Below are positions 20,648 through 33,001 of a DNA stretch of 64,000 bases, piece by piece (the first letter of the stretch is position 1; each line of letters begins with the position of its first letter). Under the pieces are notes generated by a model that was not told the origin of the DNA, ran no database searches, and saw only the letters and a program-made list of their open reading frames with translations. Source of the DNA: Muscardinus avellanarius. Its lineage: Eukaryota; Chordata; Mammalia; Rodentia; Gliridae. A program made the translations under genes and the position numbers. The stretch is from positions 40,599,831 through 40,663,830 of the forward strand of contig OY726563.1 in the NCBI GenBank assembly GCA_963383645.1. The letters are read 5' to 3'.

Positions 20648-20815
20648 GGGATTGAACCCAGGGGTGCTCTTTCTACCACTTGACTTACAGCCCCAGTGCT
20701 TTCTAATTTTTTCGAAACAGGTTCTTGCTAGGTTGCTAAGGGTCTCACTATGTTGCTGAGGCTGGACTTGAACCTGCAACCCTCCTGTATCAGCTTCCCA
20801 AGAACTGAGATTACA
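20600..20815 (-). repeat. Old minus SINE with (TG)n
   Basis: (TG)n at 20608-20642, then TTACTGGGATTGAACCC to GAACTGAGATTACAAGGC. Confidence 0.75.
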
Positions 20816-21415
20816 AGGCAGGCTTCCCTGCAGGAGGTGGATGGCACTCTTTAAACCTCAGCACTTTCCTCTTGCAAAACTGCAGGATAAGGGCTGTCCC
20901 ACCCTCCTCGCAGCTCCAGGGCGCTTCAGAGGAGCCCTGCCCCTGTCTCTGAAGGTAAAGTTCCAAGAAGTCTGCCCTCCATGCGCACCCCAAGACCTTC
21001 TCTGCCCACAGGCGGCACCAACAAGGGGCGCTCCAGACTCAATAGAGTGGAGACCCCAGGTGGGGGGAAGGGTCCCTGGAAATATGACGTCCACTGGTCC
21101 AGCTCTGAGGTCTTGCAGGAAGCTTCGTGCTGTGTCTGCAGGTGGCCCGGTGTAATCCCAACCCCACCACAGGTGCTGGGGACCACAGATGTTGCAAAGA
21201 GGGGCATCAGCTGTGACTAGGGGCACGTACAACCTTATCATTCATACACCAGTTAGAAAAAGCTGTGCTGCCTGCCTCCAGGGGTACGGAGAGGATCTGC
21301 TAGCCCCCATCAAGATTTAGATATACCGCTGATAGATGAGGGGCTCTTTAGAGAAACGGCTGATTCCAAGGTTGGGTCAGAGAAAGACCAGGTGAGCCTG
21401 GAACTTGTGTGTACA
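20816..21415. other. 600-bp low-repeat block
   Basis: Apparently single-copy, moderately GC-rich DNA. It contains a CTCF-like motif (21018-21032). Several frames of 60-130 codons overlap on both strands with no homology I recognise, so none is called. Confidence 0.45.
21018..21032 (+). promoter_or_regulatory. CTCF-like motif
   Basis: CCAACAAGGGGCGCT matches the CTCF core CCACCAGGGGGCGCT at 13 of 15 positions. It lies in repeat-poor DNA. Confidence 0.45.
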
Positions 21416-21419
21416 TATA

Positions 21420-21955
21420 TTGGGGGGGGGTGTACTGAAGATCAAACCCAGGGCATTCTACTTCTGAGCTACACTCATAGCCCATTTTATGTATGTATGT
21501 ATGTATGTATGTATGTATGTATGTATGTATGTATTTAGCGGGTCTGGGGATGGAACCCAGATGCATTTGACCTCTGAGTTACATCCCCTGCCCTATTTTT
21601 TATTATTTTTATTTTTATTTTCATGTTTTGCAGGTCTGGGGATGGAACCCAGGGGCACTCTACCTCCGAGCTACACCCTCTGACCTGTATTTTATTCTTT
21701 ATTTTGAAACAGGGTCTCACTGAGTTGCAAAGGGCCTCACTCAGTAGCTGAGGCTGTCCGTGAACCGTGATCCTCCGGTCTCAGCCTCCTGAATGCTGGG
21801 ATTACAAGCGTGCACCACCACGCCCAGCTCCTTTTTATTTTTTATATTGAAAAAGAGTCTACCTAAATTGCTGAGGCTGGTCTGGAACCTGCAATTCCAC
21901 GTCCTCAGCTACCCACATACGAGCTTTATAGACGTGTGCCACTTCGTCCTGTGAG
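21420..21955 (-). repeat. Nested minus SINEs with (ATGT)n
   Basis: A right half (21428-21483), (ATGT)n (21488-21535), a second right half (21536-21612) interrupted by a full copy (21615-21828), then an old left half to 21955. Confidence 0.8.
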
Positions 21956-22010
21956 CCTGAAACATTTTGTGCCAGAAAGTAAGAAAGTGCTCAATTAAAT
22001 ACCAGGCCAA

Positions 22011-22676
22011 GCCAGGCGTGGTGGCGCACACTTGTAATCCCAGCATTTGGGAGGCTGAGACAGGAGAATCACACAGGTTCAAAGCCAGCCTCAGCTACTG
22101 AGTGAGGCTCTCAGCAACTTAATGAGACTGTTTCCAAATAAAATATAAAATAGGTCTGGGAGTATAGCCCATAGGTAGAAAAGCCCCTGGGTTCCACCCT
22201 CTCAGTACGTACCACAAAAAATTATATATATCAAGCCAGCTGCCAGGCATGGTGGCACACCCTTATAATCTGAGCATTTGGGAGGCTGAGACAGGAGAAT
22301 CTGGGTTTGCAGCCAGCCTCAGCTACTTAGTAAGGCCCTTTCCAACTCAGTGAGCCCCTGTTTCAAAATTAAGAGGCTGGGCATGGTGGTGCATGCTTGT
22401 AATCCAAGCATTCAGGAGGTGGAGATCAGAGGATTGTGGCTGGCAGACAGCCTAAGCTATTTAGAAAGGCCCTCTACAACTCATTGAGACCCTGTTTCAA
22501 AAACTAAAAAAAGACTAAAAATTATGGGTAGAGGTGTAGCTCAGAGGTACAATAACCCTGAGTTCCATCCCCAGTACCTCAAAAATAAAAAGAATAAAAA
22601 ATCAGGGGTGTAGCTCGGAGGTAGAATGCCACTGGATCCCACTCCCAGTACTGAAAAAAAAAAAAAAACAAGCCAG
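22011..22676 (+). repeat. Plus SINE tract
   Basis: A subfamily B copy (22011-22215), a left half (22244-22374) interrupted by a full copy (22376-22590), then its right half (22601-22655). Confidence 0.82.
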
Positions 22677-22866
22677 CTCGGCATGGTGACCCATGCTTGT
22701 AATCCCAGTACTACTTGGGAGGTGGAGACAGGAGGATCGCAGGTTTGAGGTCAGCAACTTAGTGAGGCCCTCTAAAATTTAGTGAGACGCTGTTTCAAAA
22801 TAAGGAATCAAAAATAGGGCTAGGGGTGTAACTCAGAGGTAAAATTCCCCTGAGTCCAATACCCAG

Positions 22867-22915
<49 letters not shown>

Positions 22916-23100
22916 AGGCTCTGTCAAAGTGATGAGAAAGTTGGGTGTAGTTGCCCATACCTGTAATCTCAGTACTTGGGAGGCTGAGACAGGAAGATTG
23001 CAGGTTAGAGGCTAGCCTCAGCAATTTAGCAAGGCCCTGTTTCAAGACAGAAAGTAAGAAAAGGGCCAAAGGTATGGCTCAGAAATAGAATGCCCCTGGG

Positions 23101-23146
<46 letters not shown>
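22677..23146 (+). repeat. Two plus SINEs each ending in (CA)n
   Basis: Copies at 22677-22867 and 22938-23104, with (CA)n at 22868-22914 and 23105-23146. Confidence 0.85.
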
Positions 23147-23148
<2 letters not shown>

Positions 23149-23401
23149 TAGAGCCAGCTGGAAGGGCCTTGCCATGTGCCAAATCTGACAAATTTCAGAA
23201 CAAAAACAAGTGCTAATAGGACTTCTGGTCTTGATCAGGATGAAGTAATCCAGTCTCCAGCTGTGCGACGATTCCGTGAAGAGTCTGGCGGAGTTCCCAG
23301 TATTTGGGAAAGAGAGAACTCAACTCAGGACTGCCAGAAGAGAATTCCAGCACAAGTCAATCTGACGCATAGGCAAAGGTTTATTTAAGAAATTAAGAAA
23401 C
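23147..23401. other. Short low-repeat block
   Basis: No family recognised. GAACTCAACTCAGGACTGCC and the following bases could be LTR-derived but I cannot place them. Confidence 0.3.
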
Positions 23402-23880
23402 GAGCCAGATGTGGTGGCGCACACTTGTAATCCCAGCATTCGGGAGGCTGAGACCGGAGGATCGCAGTTCACGGTCAGCCTCAGCTACTTAGTGAGGCCC
23501 TCTGCAACTCAGTGAGACCCGGTTTCAAAAGAATAAAAAATTGGGCAGGGGGTGTAGATCGGAGGTCAAATGCCTCTGGGTTCCATCCCCAGACCCGCAA
23601 AAAAAAAGAAGAAATTAAGAAGCTGGAGGCGAGCCGGGCGTGGTGGCGCACGCTTGTAATCCCAGCATTCGGGAGGCTGAGACCTGGAGGATCACGGTTC
23701 GGTTCGTGGACAGCCTCAGCTACTTAGTGAGGCCCTCTGCAACTCAGTGAGACCCGGTTTCAAAATAAAGAATAAAAAATACGGCAGGGGGTGTAGTGCA
23801 GAAGTCAAATGCCCCTGGGTTCCATCCCCAGACCCGCAAAAAAATAAAAATAAAAATAAAAATAAAAAAATAAAGAAGCT
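23402..23880 (+). repeat. Two subfamily A SINEs in a row
   Basis: Copies at 23402-23610 and 23632-23866, both ending CCCCAGACCCGC plus A-rich tail. GAAATTAAGAA and AAGAAGCTGGAGGCG repeats mark successive insertions. Confidence 0.9.
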
Positions 23881-24095
23881 GGAGGCGGGCATGGTGACAC
23901 ACACTTGTAATCCCATACTTGGGAGGCTGAGACAGGAGGATTGCAGGTTTGAGGATAGCCCCAGCAACTTTATGAGGTCCTCCACAATTTCATGAGACCC
24001 TGTTTCTAAATTAAAAATAAAATAGGGCTGGGAGTGTAGCTCAGAGGTAGAAGGCCCCTGGTTCAATCCCCAGTACCATATACGTGTGTGCGCGT

Positions 24096-24142
<47 letters not shown>

Positions 24143-25092
24143 AGAAGAGCACAAGAGCCGGGAGTGGTGGCACACGCTTGTAATCCAAGCATTCAGGAGG
24201 CTGAGACAGGAGGATAGCAGTTCACAGACAGCCTCAGCTACTTAGTGAGGCCTTTCACGACTGAGACCCTGTTTCAAAAATTAAAAAGAGCTGGACATGG
24301 TGGCGCACGCTCGTAATCCCCGCGCTTGGGAGGCGGAGACAGGAGGATCGCGCAGGTTTGAAGCCAGACATGCTGGCTTAAGAGACCCTGTTTCAAAAAT
24401 ATAAATAAGCCGGGTGTGGTGGCTCATGCTTGTAATCCCCGTGCTTGGGAGGCTGAGACAGGAGGATCGCGGAGGTTCAAAGCCAGCCTCAGCTACTTAG
24501 TGAGGCTCTCAGCAACTTGGTGAGACCCTGTTTCTAAATGAAATATAAAATAGGTCTGGGAGTATAGCCCGGAGGTTGAAAGCCTCTGGGTTCCACACAA
24601 AAAAAATTAAAAAGACTAGCTGGTTATGGTGGTGCACACTTGTAATCCCAGAAGTTGGGAGGCTGAGACAGGAGGATCTCAGTTCGAGGATAGCCTCAGC
24701 TACTACTGAGGGCCTCTGTAACTTAGTGAGACCCCATTTCAAAATAAGGAATAAAAAAAATAGGGCTGGGGTGTAGCTCGGAGGTAGAATGCCCTGGGTT
24801 CCATCCCCAGTACCGAAAAAAAAAAAAAAAAGAAGAAGCAGCAGAGCACAGTGATGTACATCTGTAATTCCAATACTTGGAAGGCTGAGGTGGGAGGATC
24901 ACAGGTTCAAGGCCAGCCTTGGCCTCAGCAATTTATCAAGACCCTCTTTCCAAATAAAAAATAAAATAGGGCTGACGGTATAGCTCAGAGGTAGAATGAC
25001 CCTGGGTTCAATCCCCAGTACCAGAAAGGGGGAGGGGGAACTACTGGGGGTGTAGCTCAGTGGTAGAATGCCCCTGGGTTCAATATCCAGGA
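23881..25092 (+). repeat. Long plus-strand SINE tract
   Basis: An old copy (23884-24085) with (CA)n to 24139. A left half (24153-24285), a truncated subfamily C copy (24290-24400) and a subfamily B copy (24407-24600). Further copies at 24617-24830 and 24838-25030, and a lone right half at 25046-25090. Confidence 0.82.
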
Positions 25093-25254
25093 GAGGGAGG
25101 GAGGAAGGGAGGGAGGGAAAGAGAGAGAGAAAGAGTCCACAGCTTTCCTTTGGGAGATTTCTGTGAGGGGGTGGGTAGGAGTGCAGAGTAGGGATGATGG
25201 TGGTCTGGTTCTGTTCAGAATCTTCAGATTTATGTTATCAGGCTGATGAATGGC
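25093..25254. other. GGGA-rich run and spacer
   Basis: A (GGGA/GAGA)-rich run to about 25135, then 120 bases with nothing recognised. Confidence 0.4.
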
Positions 25255-25470
25255 ACTTGGGGGTAGGGAGAGGAAGGAGCTAAACCTAGGGGCATTCCAC
25301 CTCTGAGCTACACCCCAGCCCTTTTTATTTTTTATTTTGAAACAGGGTCTTGCTAAATTGCCGAAGGTCTCACTACCCAAGTAGCTGAGGCTGTCTTTGA
25401 ACCTGCGATCCTCCTGTCTCAGCATCCCAAGTACTGGGATGACAAACGTGAGCCACCATTCCCAGCTTGC
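25255..25470 (-). repeat. Old minus SINE
   Basis: GAGCTAAACCTAGGGGCATT to GAGCCACCATTCCCAGC. Confidence 0.8.
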
Positions 25471-25690
25471 CATTGACTTTTTAACAATATTTTTCTAGAC
25501 ATTTCTCATCAGTCTAAAATATGTTTTGTAGCTTGACAACATATGTATGCACAATGAACTGGACATACATGCTGTAAGAGTTATTGGACCTTTGTTTACC
25601 AGACCCTTCAGGAATTTATGTCTGAAGGAAAACAGGCCTTTAAGCTTGAAGATGAGGGCATTATGAAATTTATTTACTTATATATGTTTT
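25471..25690. other. AT-rich spacer
   Basis: Nothing recognised. Confidence 0.35.
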
Positions 25691-25832
25691 TACTTTGTAG
25701 TACTGGGGATACTGGAAATTGACTGTGGTACTTGGCTAATTGTCGAGGTTGGTTTAGAAGCCACGATCCTCCTATCCCAGCCTCCCAAGTACTGGGATTA
25801 CAAGCATGCACCATCATGCTCAAAAAGTTATT

Positions 25833-25863
<31 letters not shown>

Positions 25864-26586
25864 TGTATTTATTGCGGGTCTGGGGATGGAACCCAGGGGC
25901 ATTTGATCTCTGAGCTACACCCCCTGCCCTAATTTTTATTCTTTATTTTGAAACAGGGCCTCACTGAGTTGCAGAGGGCCTCACTAAGTAGCTGAGGCTG
26001 TCTATGAACCACAATCTTCCAGTCTCGGCCTCCCAAATGCTGGGATTACAAGCATGCGCCACCACCCCCGGCTAAAGTTATTTATTATATTTAAAGCTCT
26101 GGCCTCACTGCTTGGGAGGCTGAGACAAGAGGATCACAGGTTTGAGGCCAGCCTCAGCCTTAGCCACTTAATGAGACCCTGTTTCAAAATAAAATAGGGC
26201 TGGGGGTAGAGCTCAGAGGTAGAAAACCCCTGGGTTCAATCTTCAGTACCACAAAATAAAGTTATGATCTCCTTTCCCTTCCCTGTTTGTGTCCTTCCTA
26301 CCTATTACTTTTACTTCTCTGATCCTACCTCAATGTTATTCCTACTCCCTCTTCCAATGAAAAATCCCTGGAAGTGGCCAGGCGCAGTGGCACATGCCTA
26401 TAATCTTAATACTTGGGAGGCTGAGACAGGAGGATAACAGGTCCGAGGCCAGCCTTTGTATGACTCTCAGCAACCTAGGGAGACTCTGTTTCAAAAAGAC
26501 AAAAAATAAATAGGGGTGGAGATGTAGCTCAGAGACAGAATGCCCTGGGTTGAATCCCCAATGACTGACAGTCAGACAGACAGACA

Positions 26587-26629
<43 letters not shown>

Positions 26630-26640
26630 ACACACCACAG
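25691..26640. repeat. Minus SINE nest (25698-26075) followed by plus copies
   Basis: A minus fragment (25698-25825), (TTTA)n and a minus copy (25875-26073). Then a plus partial copy (26095-26260) and a plus copy (26377-26570) with (CAGA)n and (CA)n to 26636. Confidence 0.78.
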
Positions 26641-27399
26641 AATTGCTGAAAATAACACAACCAATAAGCATAGGAAAACTCCAAAATGTGCAGCGGAGGC
26701 GGGAGACTGCCTAGGGATTTTAGGCCTTGAGGGACGCCATGGCAGGGAGCGCCTTGAACTCACACTGTCCCTCTTGTGTCCTGGACAAGGGACCGTGGGA
26801 GCCTCTACTCTGGAACCTCCAACAGACACAGACCAAGAAACAAAAGCTCCAAGGAAAGCGGGTTCCACGTAGCCAAAGGCCCAGGAGAGGGATGGCCTCA
26901 TGGCAGCGAGTCCTTGGATAAAGCTGGATCGAATACGGAGAGGAGCCAGGCTCCACATGGGAGGCTTAAAGTGATGAGGAATCCCCGGTCACCTTCCACT
27001 GCGGTGACAAAGGCTGTCCAAGTCGTGGCATTGTCAAATTTTTATTGGGGCCAAGCAGCATTGCCAAGAAAACTGAAACACTTGAGCCGGACCTCAGAGA
27101 TTAGCTCAAGATGGTTGAAATTCCTCAAAAAACATCCCCGAAGGGCAGACGTGAAGGGAACCGACTGAGAGCTCCCTGTGATGTAAAGGAGGATAAATGA
27201 CAATGCGATTTTCAGGGTACCAAAGCCAAAGGAGGGTGTCCCCTTCATTTGACCAGGTTCTGAGAAGAGGAAGGGATCAACCTCTGGCTGGGCATCCCCA
27301 TGAAAGAGACCTGTCCTGTGGGGACAGAATCCTGGGGCCGAAGCCTGAAAGAGCGAGGGGATCTGTGGCCCTGCACTAGTGCCGGAGCCGGCCGGCAAA
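26641..27399 (-). other. Probable decayed ERV-related DNA
   Basis: SINE-free sequence next to two LTR-like segments of minus orientation. On the minus strand AATAAA occurs near 27045, followed by a T-rich stretch, as in an LTR. No viral frame recognised. Assignment is inference from position. Confidence 0.35.
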
Positions 27400-27777
27400 A
27401 GTACAGGTTCCGAAGAGAGGAGTGAGGATTAAAGAATTCAATTCAAAGAATTCAATTCAAGCATGGGAGGATCGCCAGTCTACTCCTGCGTCAATATCTC
27501 TACTGGCCAACCCCGGGTTTATTTCTCTTGTGGTATTTATACAGTTTCTCACTTCAGGTTACACCGGAACACAATAATGACAAATCCAAGGTATATACAT
27601 CACGGGCAGATCAATCCATACCCTCGTGCCATCACGAGCAAAACGAACCTAATCTTCTCTCAGACCTTAGGTACTTTGAACCCTCCATGACCCCACACCT
27701 TGTTGACTCTGGGCGAAGGACAGTCAGAAGTATTCTTTTAATAAAGATAAGGGGAAAACCTTAATGGCTCCCCACAC
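27400..27777 (-). mobile_element. LTR-like segment, class II type, minus strand
   Basis: The minus strand starts TGTGTGGGGAGCC, an ERV2-like start. It has TATAAATA (27534-27541) only 10 bases before AATAAA (27518-27523). A 12-base direct repeat (AAAGAATTCAAT) lies in the U5-like part near 27435-27460. Boundaries are approximate. Confidence 0.6.
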
Positions 27778-27916
27778 ACTAAGTCTTGGAGGAGGCCAGC
27801 AAATTCGAGATTTGAAGGAGAAAGACACGATGTCCCAGCGGTGAGAGCGAGGTCAGCAATGATGAGGAGAGGTCCTCTTTGGGTCCCCTCGGTGGGTCCC
27901 TGGTTTCACTACCAAA

Positions 27917-28145
27917 TGTTAGGTCGATCACTGAGAAAAACCGGGCCGCATGAGGATCGGGGAGCACAATTTTATTATTCATCAGTCAGCAGATGGGCTG
28001 AGGCCAAAATGGCATCGGCAGCAAAAGGCCGGGTGGGAGGACTGTTTAGAGGAGTGGTCTGCAAAGTGCGGAAGCTGGCCTTAGGAAACGAGAGCAGGAT
28101 GTTTCCCAGGAACCGGGCCAAGACAGCTGGTAAAAGAATCAGGCC
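27917..28145 (-). mobile_element. LTR-like segment with following leader, minus strand
   Basis: On the minus strand AATAAAATTGTGC (AATAAA at 27971-27976) leads to GATCGACCTAACA and then TTTGGTAGTGAAACCAGGGA. This looks like an LTR end followed by a primer-binding-type site, though I cannot name the tRNA. Confidence 0.5.
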
Positions 28146-28680
28146 TAAACCAGGCATGGTGGTACACGCTGGTAACTCCAGTACATGGGAGGCAGAGACC
28201 AGAGTATTGCGGGTTTGCAGCCAGCCTCGGGTACTTAGTGAGGTCCTCGGCAACTTTGTGAGACCCTGCTTCGAAATTAAGGGGAAAAAACAGAGCTGGG
28301 GGGGGGTGTGGCTTGGGAGGTTGAAAACAGAGGATCCCATATTCCAGGCCAGCGTCAGAAAATAGTGAGACTCTCATCAACCTAGCGAAACCCTGTTTCA
28401 AAATAAAAATAAAATAGGGCTCTGGATGTAGCTCAGAGGTAGAATGCCCCTGGGTTAATCCCCAGTGCCACTTGCCGGGTGTGGTGGCGCACGCTTGTAA
28501 TGCCCGCGCTTGGGAGGCTGAGACAGGAGGATCGCACGGGTTCGAAGCCAGCCTCAGCTACTTAGTGAGGCTCTCAGCAACTTGGTGAGACCCTGTTTCC
28601 AAATAAAATATAAAAAAAGGTCTGGGAGTATAGCCCGGAGGTAGAAAGCCCCTGGGTTCCACCCCAGTACCAAGAAAAAT
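28146..28680 (+). repeat. Plus SINE tract
   Basis: Two old copies run together (28148-28328 and 28330-28472), then a subfamily B copy (28474-28672). Confidence 0.82.
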
Positions 28681-28717
28681 AAAAAACTCAAACCAAACCA
28701 AATGAAAGAAAGAAAGA

Positions 28718-28958
28718 GAGGAGAGGCAACGCCTTGCTGGCAAAGGCTGACAAGCTGCAGAGAAACTGGATCCCTCATGAACGGCAGGTGGGAATGTACA
28801 ATGATAACATTCTGAAAAACAGTCTGGCAGTGTTTTATAAACTAAACATGTCATTTCCATACAGCCGAGCACTTGCGCTCAGGCAGTTGTCCCAGAGAAA
28901 TGAAAACTTCTGTTCAACTCTAAAACCTGTCCATGAATGTTTGGAGCAGCCTGACATA
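28718..28958 (+). mobile_element. Old L1 3' fragment
   Basis: GGTGGGAATGTACAATGATA, AAAACAGTCTGGCAGTGTTT and CCCAGAGAAATGAAAACTTC match old mammalian L1 3' sequence. Confidence 0.8.
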
Positions 28959-28959
28959 T

Positions 28960-29233
28960 TTATTTATTTTTATGGTACTGGGGATTGAAGCCAGGGAGAT
29001 TCTATCTCTGGGCTACACCTTTAGCCCTATTTTTATTTTTTGTGGTGTTGGGGATGGAACCCAGGGGCATTCTACCTCCAAGCTATACTCCCAGCCCAAT
29101 ATTTCATTCTTTAGTTTGAAGCTGGGTGTCATTAAGTAGCTGAGTCTGGCCCCGAACCGGTGATCCTCCTGTCTCAGCCTCCCAAATGCTGGGATTACAA
29201 GAGTGTACCACCACGCCCGGCTATTATTGTGTT

Positions 29234-29272
<39 letters not shown>

Positions 29273-29945
29273 GGGGATAGAACCAAGGGCATTCTCCCTC
29301 TGAGCTACACCTCCAGCCCTATTTTATTCTTTTTTTATTTTTTATTTACATATTTATTTATTTTATTTATTTTATTTATTTTGCAGTACTAGGGATGAAA
29401 CCCTGGGGCATTCTACCTCCGAGCTAAGATCCCAGCCCTATTCTTTTATTCTTTATTTTGAAACAGGCTCTCACTAAGTTGCAGAGGGCCTCACTAAGTA
29501 GCCAAGGTTGGCTGAAAACCTGTGATCCTCCTGTCTCAGCCTCCCAAGTACTGGGATTACAAATGCATACTACCACACCTAGTTGCAGCTTCATTATTGT
29601 CATTATTATTATTGTCATCGTTATTATTGTTGCTATTGTTGTTATTTGTGGCACTGGGTAATGAAACCAGGGGCATTCGACCTCTGAGCTGTACCCTCAG
29701 CCTCCCTGTTTTTTGCGGTGCTGGGGATGGAACCCAGGGGCATTCTACCCTCGAGCTACACCCCCCAGCCCTATTTTTGATTCTTTATTTTGAAACAGGG
29801 TCTCACTAAGTTGTGCAGGGTCTCACTAAGTAGCGAAGGCTGGCTGCGAACTTGTGATCCTCCTATCTCAGCCTCCCAAGTCCTGGGATTACAAGCAATG
29901 TGCCACCGTGCCTGGCCAGTCCTGTTTCATTTTATTTGTATTTAC

Positions 29946-29984
<39 letters not shown>

Positions 29985-30088
29985 TTTTATTTATTTTGCG
30001 GTACCAGAGATGGAACCCAGGGGCATTGTACCTCCGAGCTACATCCCCATCCCTATTTTTTGGTTTCTTTCTCTTTCTTTCTTTTCCT

Positions 30089-30144
<56 letters not shown>

Positions 30145-30490
30145 TTTTGTGGGTCTAGGGATGAAACTAAGGGACATTCGACCTCCGAGCTACACTCCCT
30201 GTCCTGTTTTTTATTCTTTATTTTGAAACAGGGTCTCACCAAGTTACAGAGCGCCTAACTAAGTAGCTGAGGCTGTCCGCAAACTGCAATCCTCCTGTCT
30301 CAGCCTCCCGAATGCTGGGATTACAAGCGTGCGCCACCACGCCCAGCTGTCTTTTTATTTCTGAAACAGTCTCACTGAGTTGCAAAGGGCCTTGCTAAGT
30401 AGTTAAGGCCACCTGCGAATCGCCATCTTCCCATCTCAGCCTCCCAAATGCTGGGATTACAAGCGTACGCCACCACGCCAAGCTGGCTTG
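28960..30490 (-). repeat. Long minus-strand SINE tract
   Basis: A right half (28968-29035), a copy (29037-29222), (TG)n (29236-29269) with a right half to about 29335. Copies at 29385-29590, 29650-29700 (right half), 29705-29920 and 29998-30060 (right half, interrupted). (TTTC)n (30077-30144), a copy (30145-30350) and a left half (30352-30485). (TTTA)n at 29942-29997. Confidence 0.8.
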
Positions 30491-30504
30491 TAGTTTCGTT
30501 ATTA

Positions 30505-31380
30505 ACAGTGAAAAGATCAGGCACAGTGACACGCACCTGTAACCCCAGTTAACAGGGGTTTTCAGGTTCAAGGACAGCCTCAGCAACGTAGTAAGATGCT
30601 TAGCAACCTGGCTAGACCCTGTTTCAAAATAAAAAATAAAAAGAGCCGGGCATGGTGGTGTATGGTTGTAATCCCAGCATTCAGGAGGCTGAGACAGGAG
30701 GCTCGTGGTTCTCGGCCAGCCTCAGCTACTTAGTGAGGCCCTTTGCAACTCAGTGAGACCCTGTTTCAAAATAAAGAATAAAAAATAGGGCTGGGGCTGG
30801 GCGTGGTGGCGCACGGTTGTAATCCCTGCGCTTGGGAGGCAGAGACAGGAGGATTGCGCGGGTTCGAAGCCAGCCTCTCTGGCTTAAGAGACCCTGTTTC
30901 CAAAAATAAAAAAAATTTATATATACATATGTTTGGGAGTGTAGCCCGGAGGTAGAAGGGTTTCCAGGAACCCCAGTACCACCAAAAATAATAATAATAA
31001 TAATAAGGCTGGGGGGGGTGTAGCTTGGAGGTAGAATGCCCCTGGGTTCCATCCTCAGTACCGCAAAAAAAAAAAAAATGGCTGGAGGTATAGCTCAGAG
31101 GTCAAATGCCCCTGGGTTCCATCCCCAGACCCACAAACAAACAAACAAAGAAAAAAACAGTAAATTCAGGCATGGTGGTGCACACTTGTAATCCCAATAC
31201 TTGGGAAGCTGAGACAGGAGGATCGCAGGTTTGCAACTAGCCTCAGCTACTTAGTGAGGCCCTCTGCAACTCAGTGAGACCCTGTTTCAAAATAAAGAAT
31301 TAAAAAATAGGGCTGGGGCTGGGGCTCGAGGTAGAACGCCCCTGGGTTCCATCTCCAGTACCAACATCAACAGCAAAAAG
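30505..31380 (+). repeat. Long plus-strand SINE tract
   Basis: Left halves at 30515-30640 and 30644-30795, then a subfamily C copy (30800-30985) with (AAT)n. Right halves at 31008-31066 and 31078-31130, and a subfamily A-like copy (31165-31370). Confidence 0.8.
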
Positions 31381-31394
31381 AAAAGAAAAAAAAC

Positions 31395-31782
31395 TTTTGA
31401 TCCACCAAATAAAGGAGAAGGCCATGAAGCCACACTGATATAATAAGTAACTTGGAAATTCTATGAGAAATAGGACATTTACGTGAACTCTAAGCCTGTC
31501 CACAAACTCCTTGCTAATTTCAAAAGGAGAAAGAGCAACTGTGCAGCAGAGACGCCCGGCAGGTTCCTGTCCTCAGGTGACCGCCAGTGAATGTCATCGC
31601 TAGAGGGACGAGCTCCTAGCACAGGCCACCGACGGCGTGCGCTCGAGACACAGCACGCTGGCTCTGGGCATGTCAGAATCTACCTGGGAGGAAAGTCAAG
31701 CATTTCACCATTTAGGGACATGGTACAAGATAACTTCCCTGTAATCTTCAAACAGTTATGAAACACCAAGAAAGACTGAGAA

Positions 31783-31785
<3 letters not shown>
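31395..31785 (+). mobile_element. Probable old L1 (L1M-type) 3' end
   Basis: GGTACAAGATAACTTCCCTG, AATCTTCAAACAGTTATGAA and AAGAAAGACTGAGAAACTC resemble old L1 3' untranslated ends. The upstream part is weaker. Confidence 0.5.
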
Positions 31786-31835
<50 letters not shown>

Positions 31836-32000
31836 GTGGATTGAACCCAGGGGTATTCTAACACTTTGCCATACTTCCAGACTGACCGACCTAATTTCCT
31901 TCCTTCCTTCCTTTCTTTCCTTTCTCTTTCTTTCTTTCTTTCTTTCTTTTTCTCTTTCTTTCTTTCTTTTTCTCTTTCTTTCTTTCTTTCTTTCTTTTTC

Positions 32001-32064
<64 letters not shown>

Positions 32065-32539
32065 TGCAGTACTGGGGATGGAACCCAGGGACATTCGACC
32101 TCAGAGCCACACCCCCAACCCTATTTTTTTATTCTTTATTTTGTTTTTGTTTGTTTGTTTGTTTGTTTTTTTTTTTTTGGTGGTACTGGGGTTCCTGGAA
32201 GCCCTTCTTCCTCCGGGCTACACTCCCAGACCTATTTTATATTTTTGAAACAGGGTCTCTTATGCCAGCGCCGCTGGCTTCGAACCTGCGCGATCCCCCT
32301 GTCTCCGCCTCCCAAGCGCGGGGATTACAAGCGTGCGCCACCACGCCCGGCTTTATTCTTTATTTTGAAACAGGGTCTCACTGAGTTGCAAAGAGGCTCA
32401 CTAAGTAGCTGAGGCTGTCTGTGAACCTCAATCCTCCTGTCTCAGCCTCCCAAGCACTGGTATTACAAGCGTGTGCCACCTCGCCAGGATTTTTGGTACT
32501 AGGGCTATTCTACCTACAAGCTACACTCCCAGTCCTATT

Positions 32540-32570
<31 letters not shown>

Positions 32571-32935
32571 GTTAGTTAGTTAGTTAGTTATTGTGGTGAG
32601 GGTGGAACCCAGGGATTTTCTACCCCTGGGCTACATTCTCAGTTCTATTTCATGCTTTATTTGAAAACAGGGTCTCACTAAGTTGCTGAGAGCCTCACTA
32701 AGTAGCTGAGGCTGGCTTCAAACCTGTGCGATCCTCCTGTCTCAGCCTCCCAAGCGCGGGGATTACAAGCGTGTGCCACCACACCCGGCCTTATTTTATT
32801 TATTTTGAAACAGGGTCCTGCTAAGTTGCTTGAAGGTCTCACTAAATTGCTGAGGCTAGCCTCAAACCTGTGTTCCTTCTGTTTTAGCCTTTCAAGAATT
32901 AGAATTACAGGCATGCATCACACTGCCCAGCTTGT
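31786..32935 (-). repeat. Minus SINE tract with long (TTTC)n
   Basis: (TG)n (31786-31831) and a right half (31832-31890), then a 150-bp (TTTC)n with TTTTC interruptions (31905-32065). An outer copy (32066-32150, resuming 32353-32490) holds an inner subfamily C copy (32170-32352). A right half, (TTTA)n and (GTTA)n (32536-32592) follow, then a subfamily B copy (32593-32790) and an old left half (32792-32935). Confidence 0.82.
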
Positions 32936-33001
32936 ATTGTTGCTGTTGTTGTCATTATTATTATTATTTTTTTTTATTATTATTATTACTACTACTACTA
33001 T

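Noticed and set aside
20841..21241. Protein-coding exon in the 20.8-21.2 kb block
   Set aside because: Several frames of similar length overlap on both strands, none has recognised homology or a convincing splice pair.
31866..32412. Long plus-strand frames of 172-206 codons
   Set aside because: They translate the (TTTC)n microsatellite and antisense SINEs; no codon pattern or homology.
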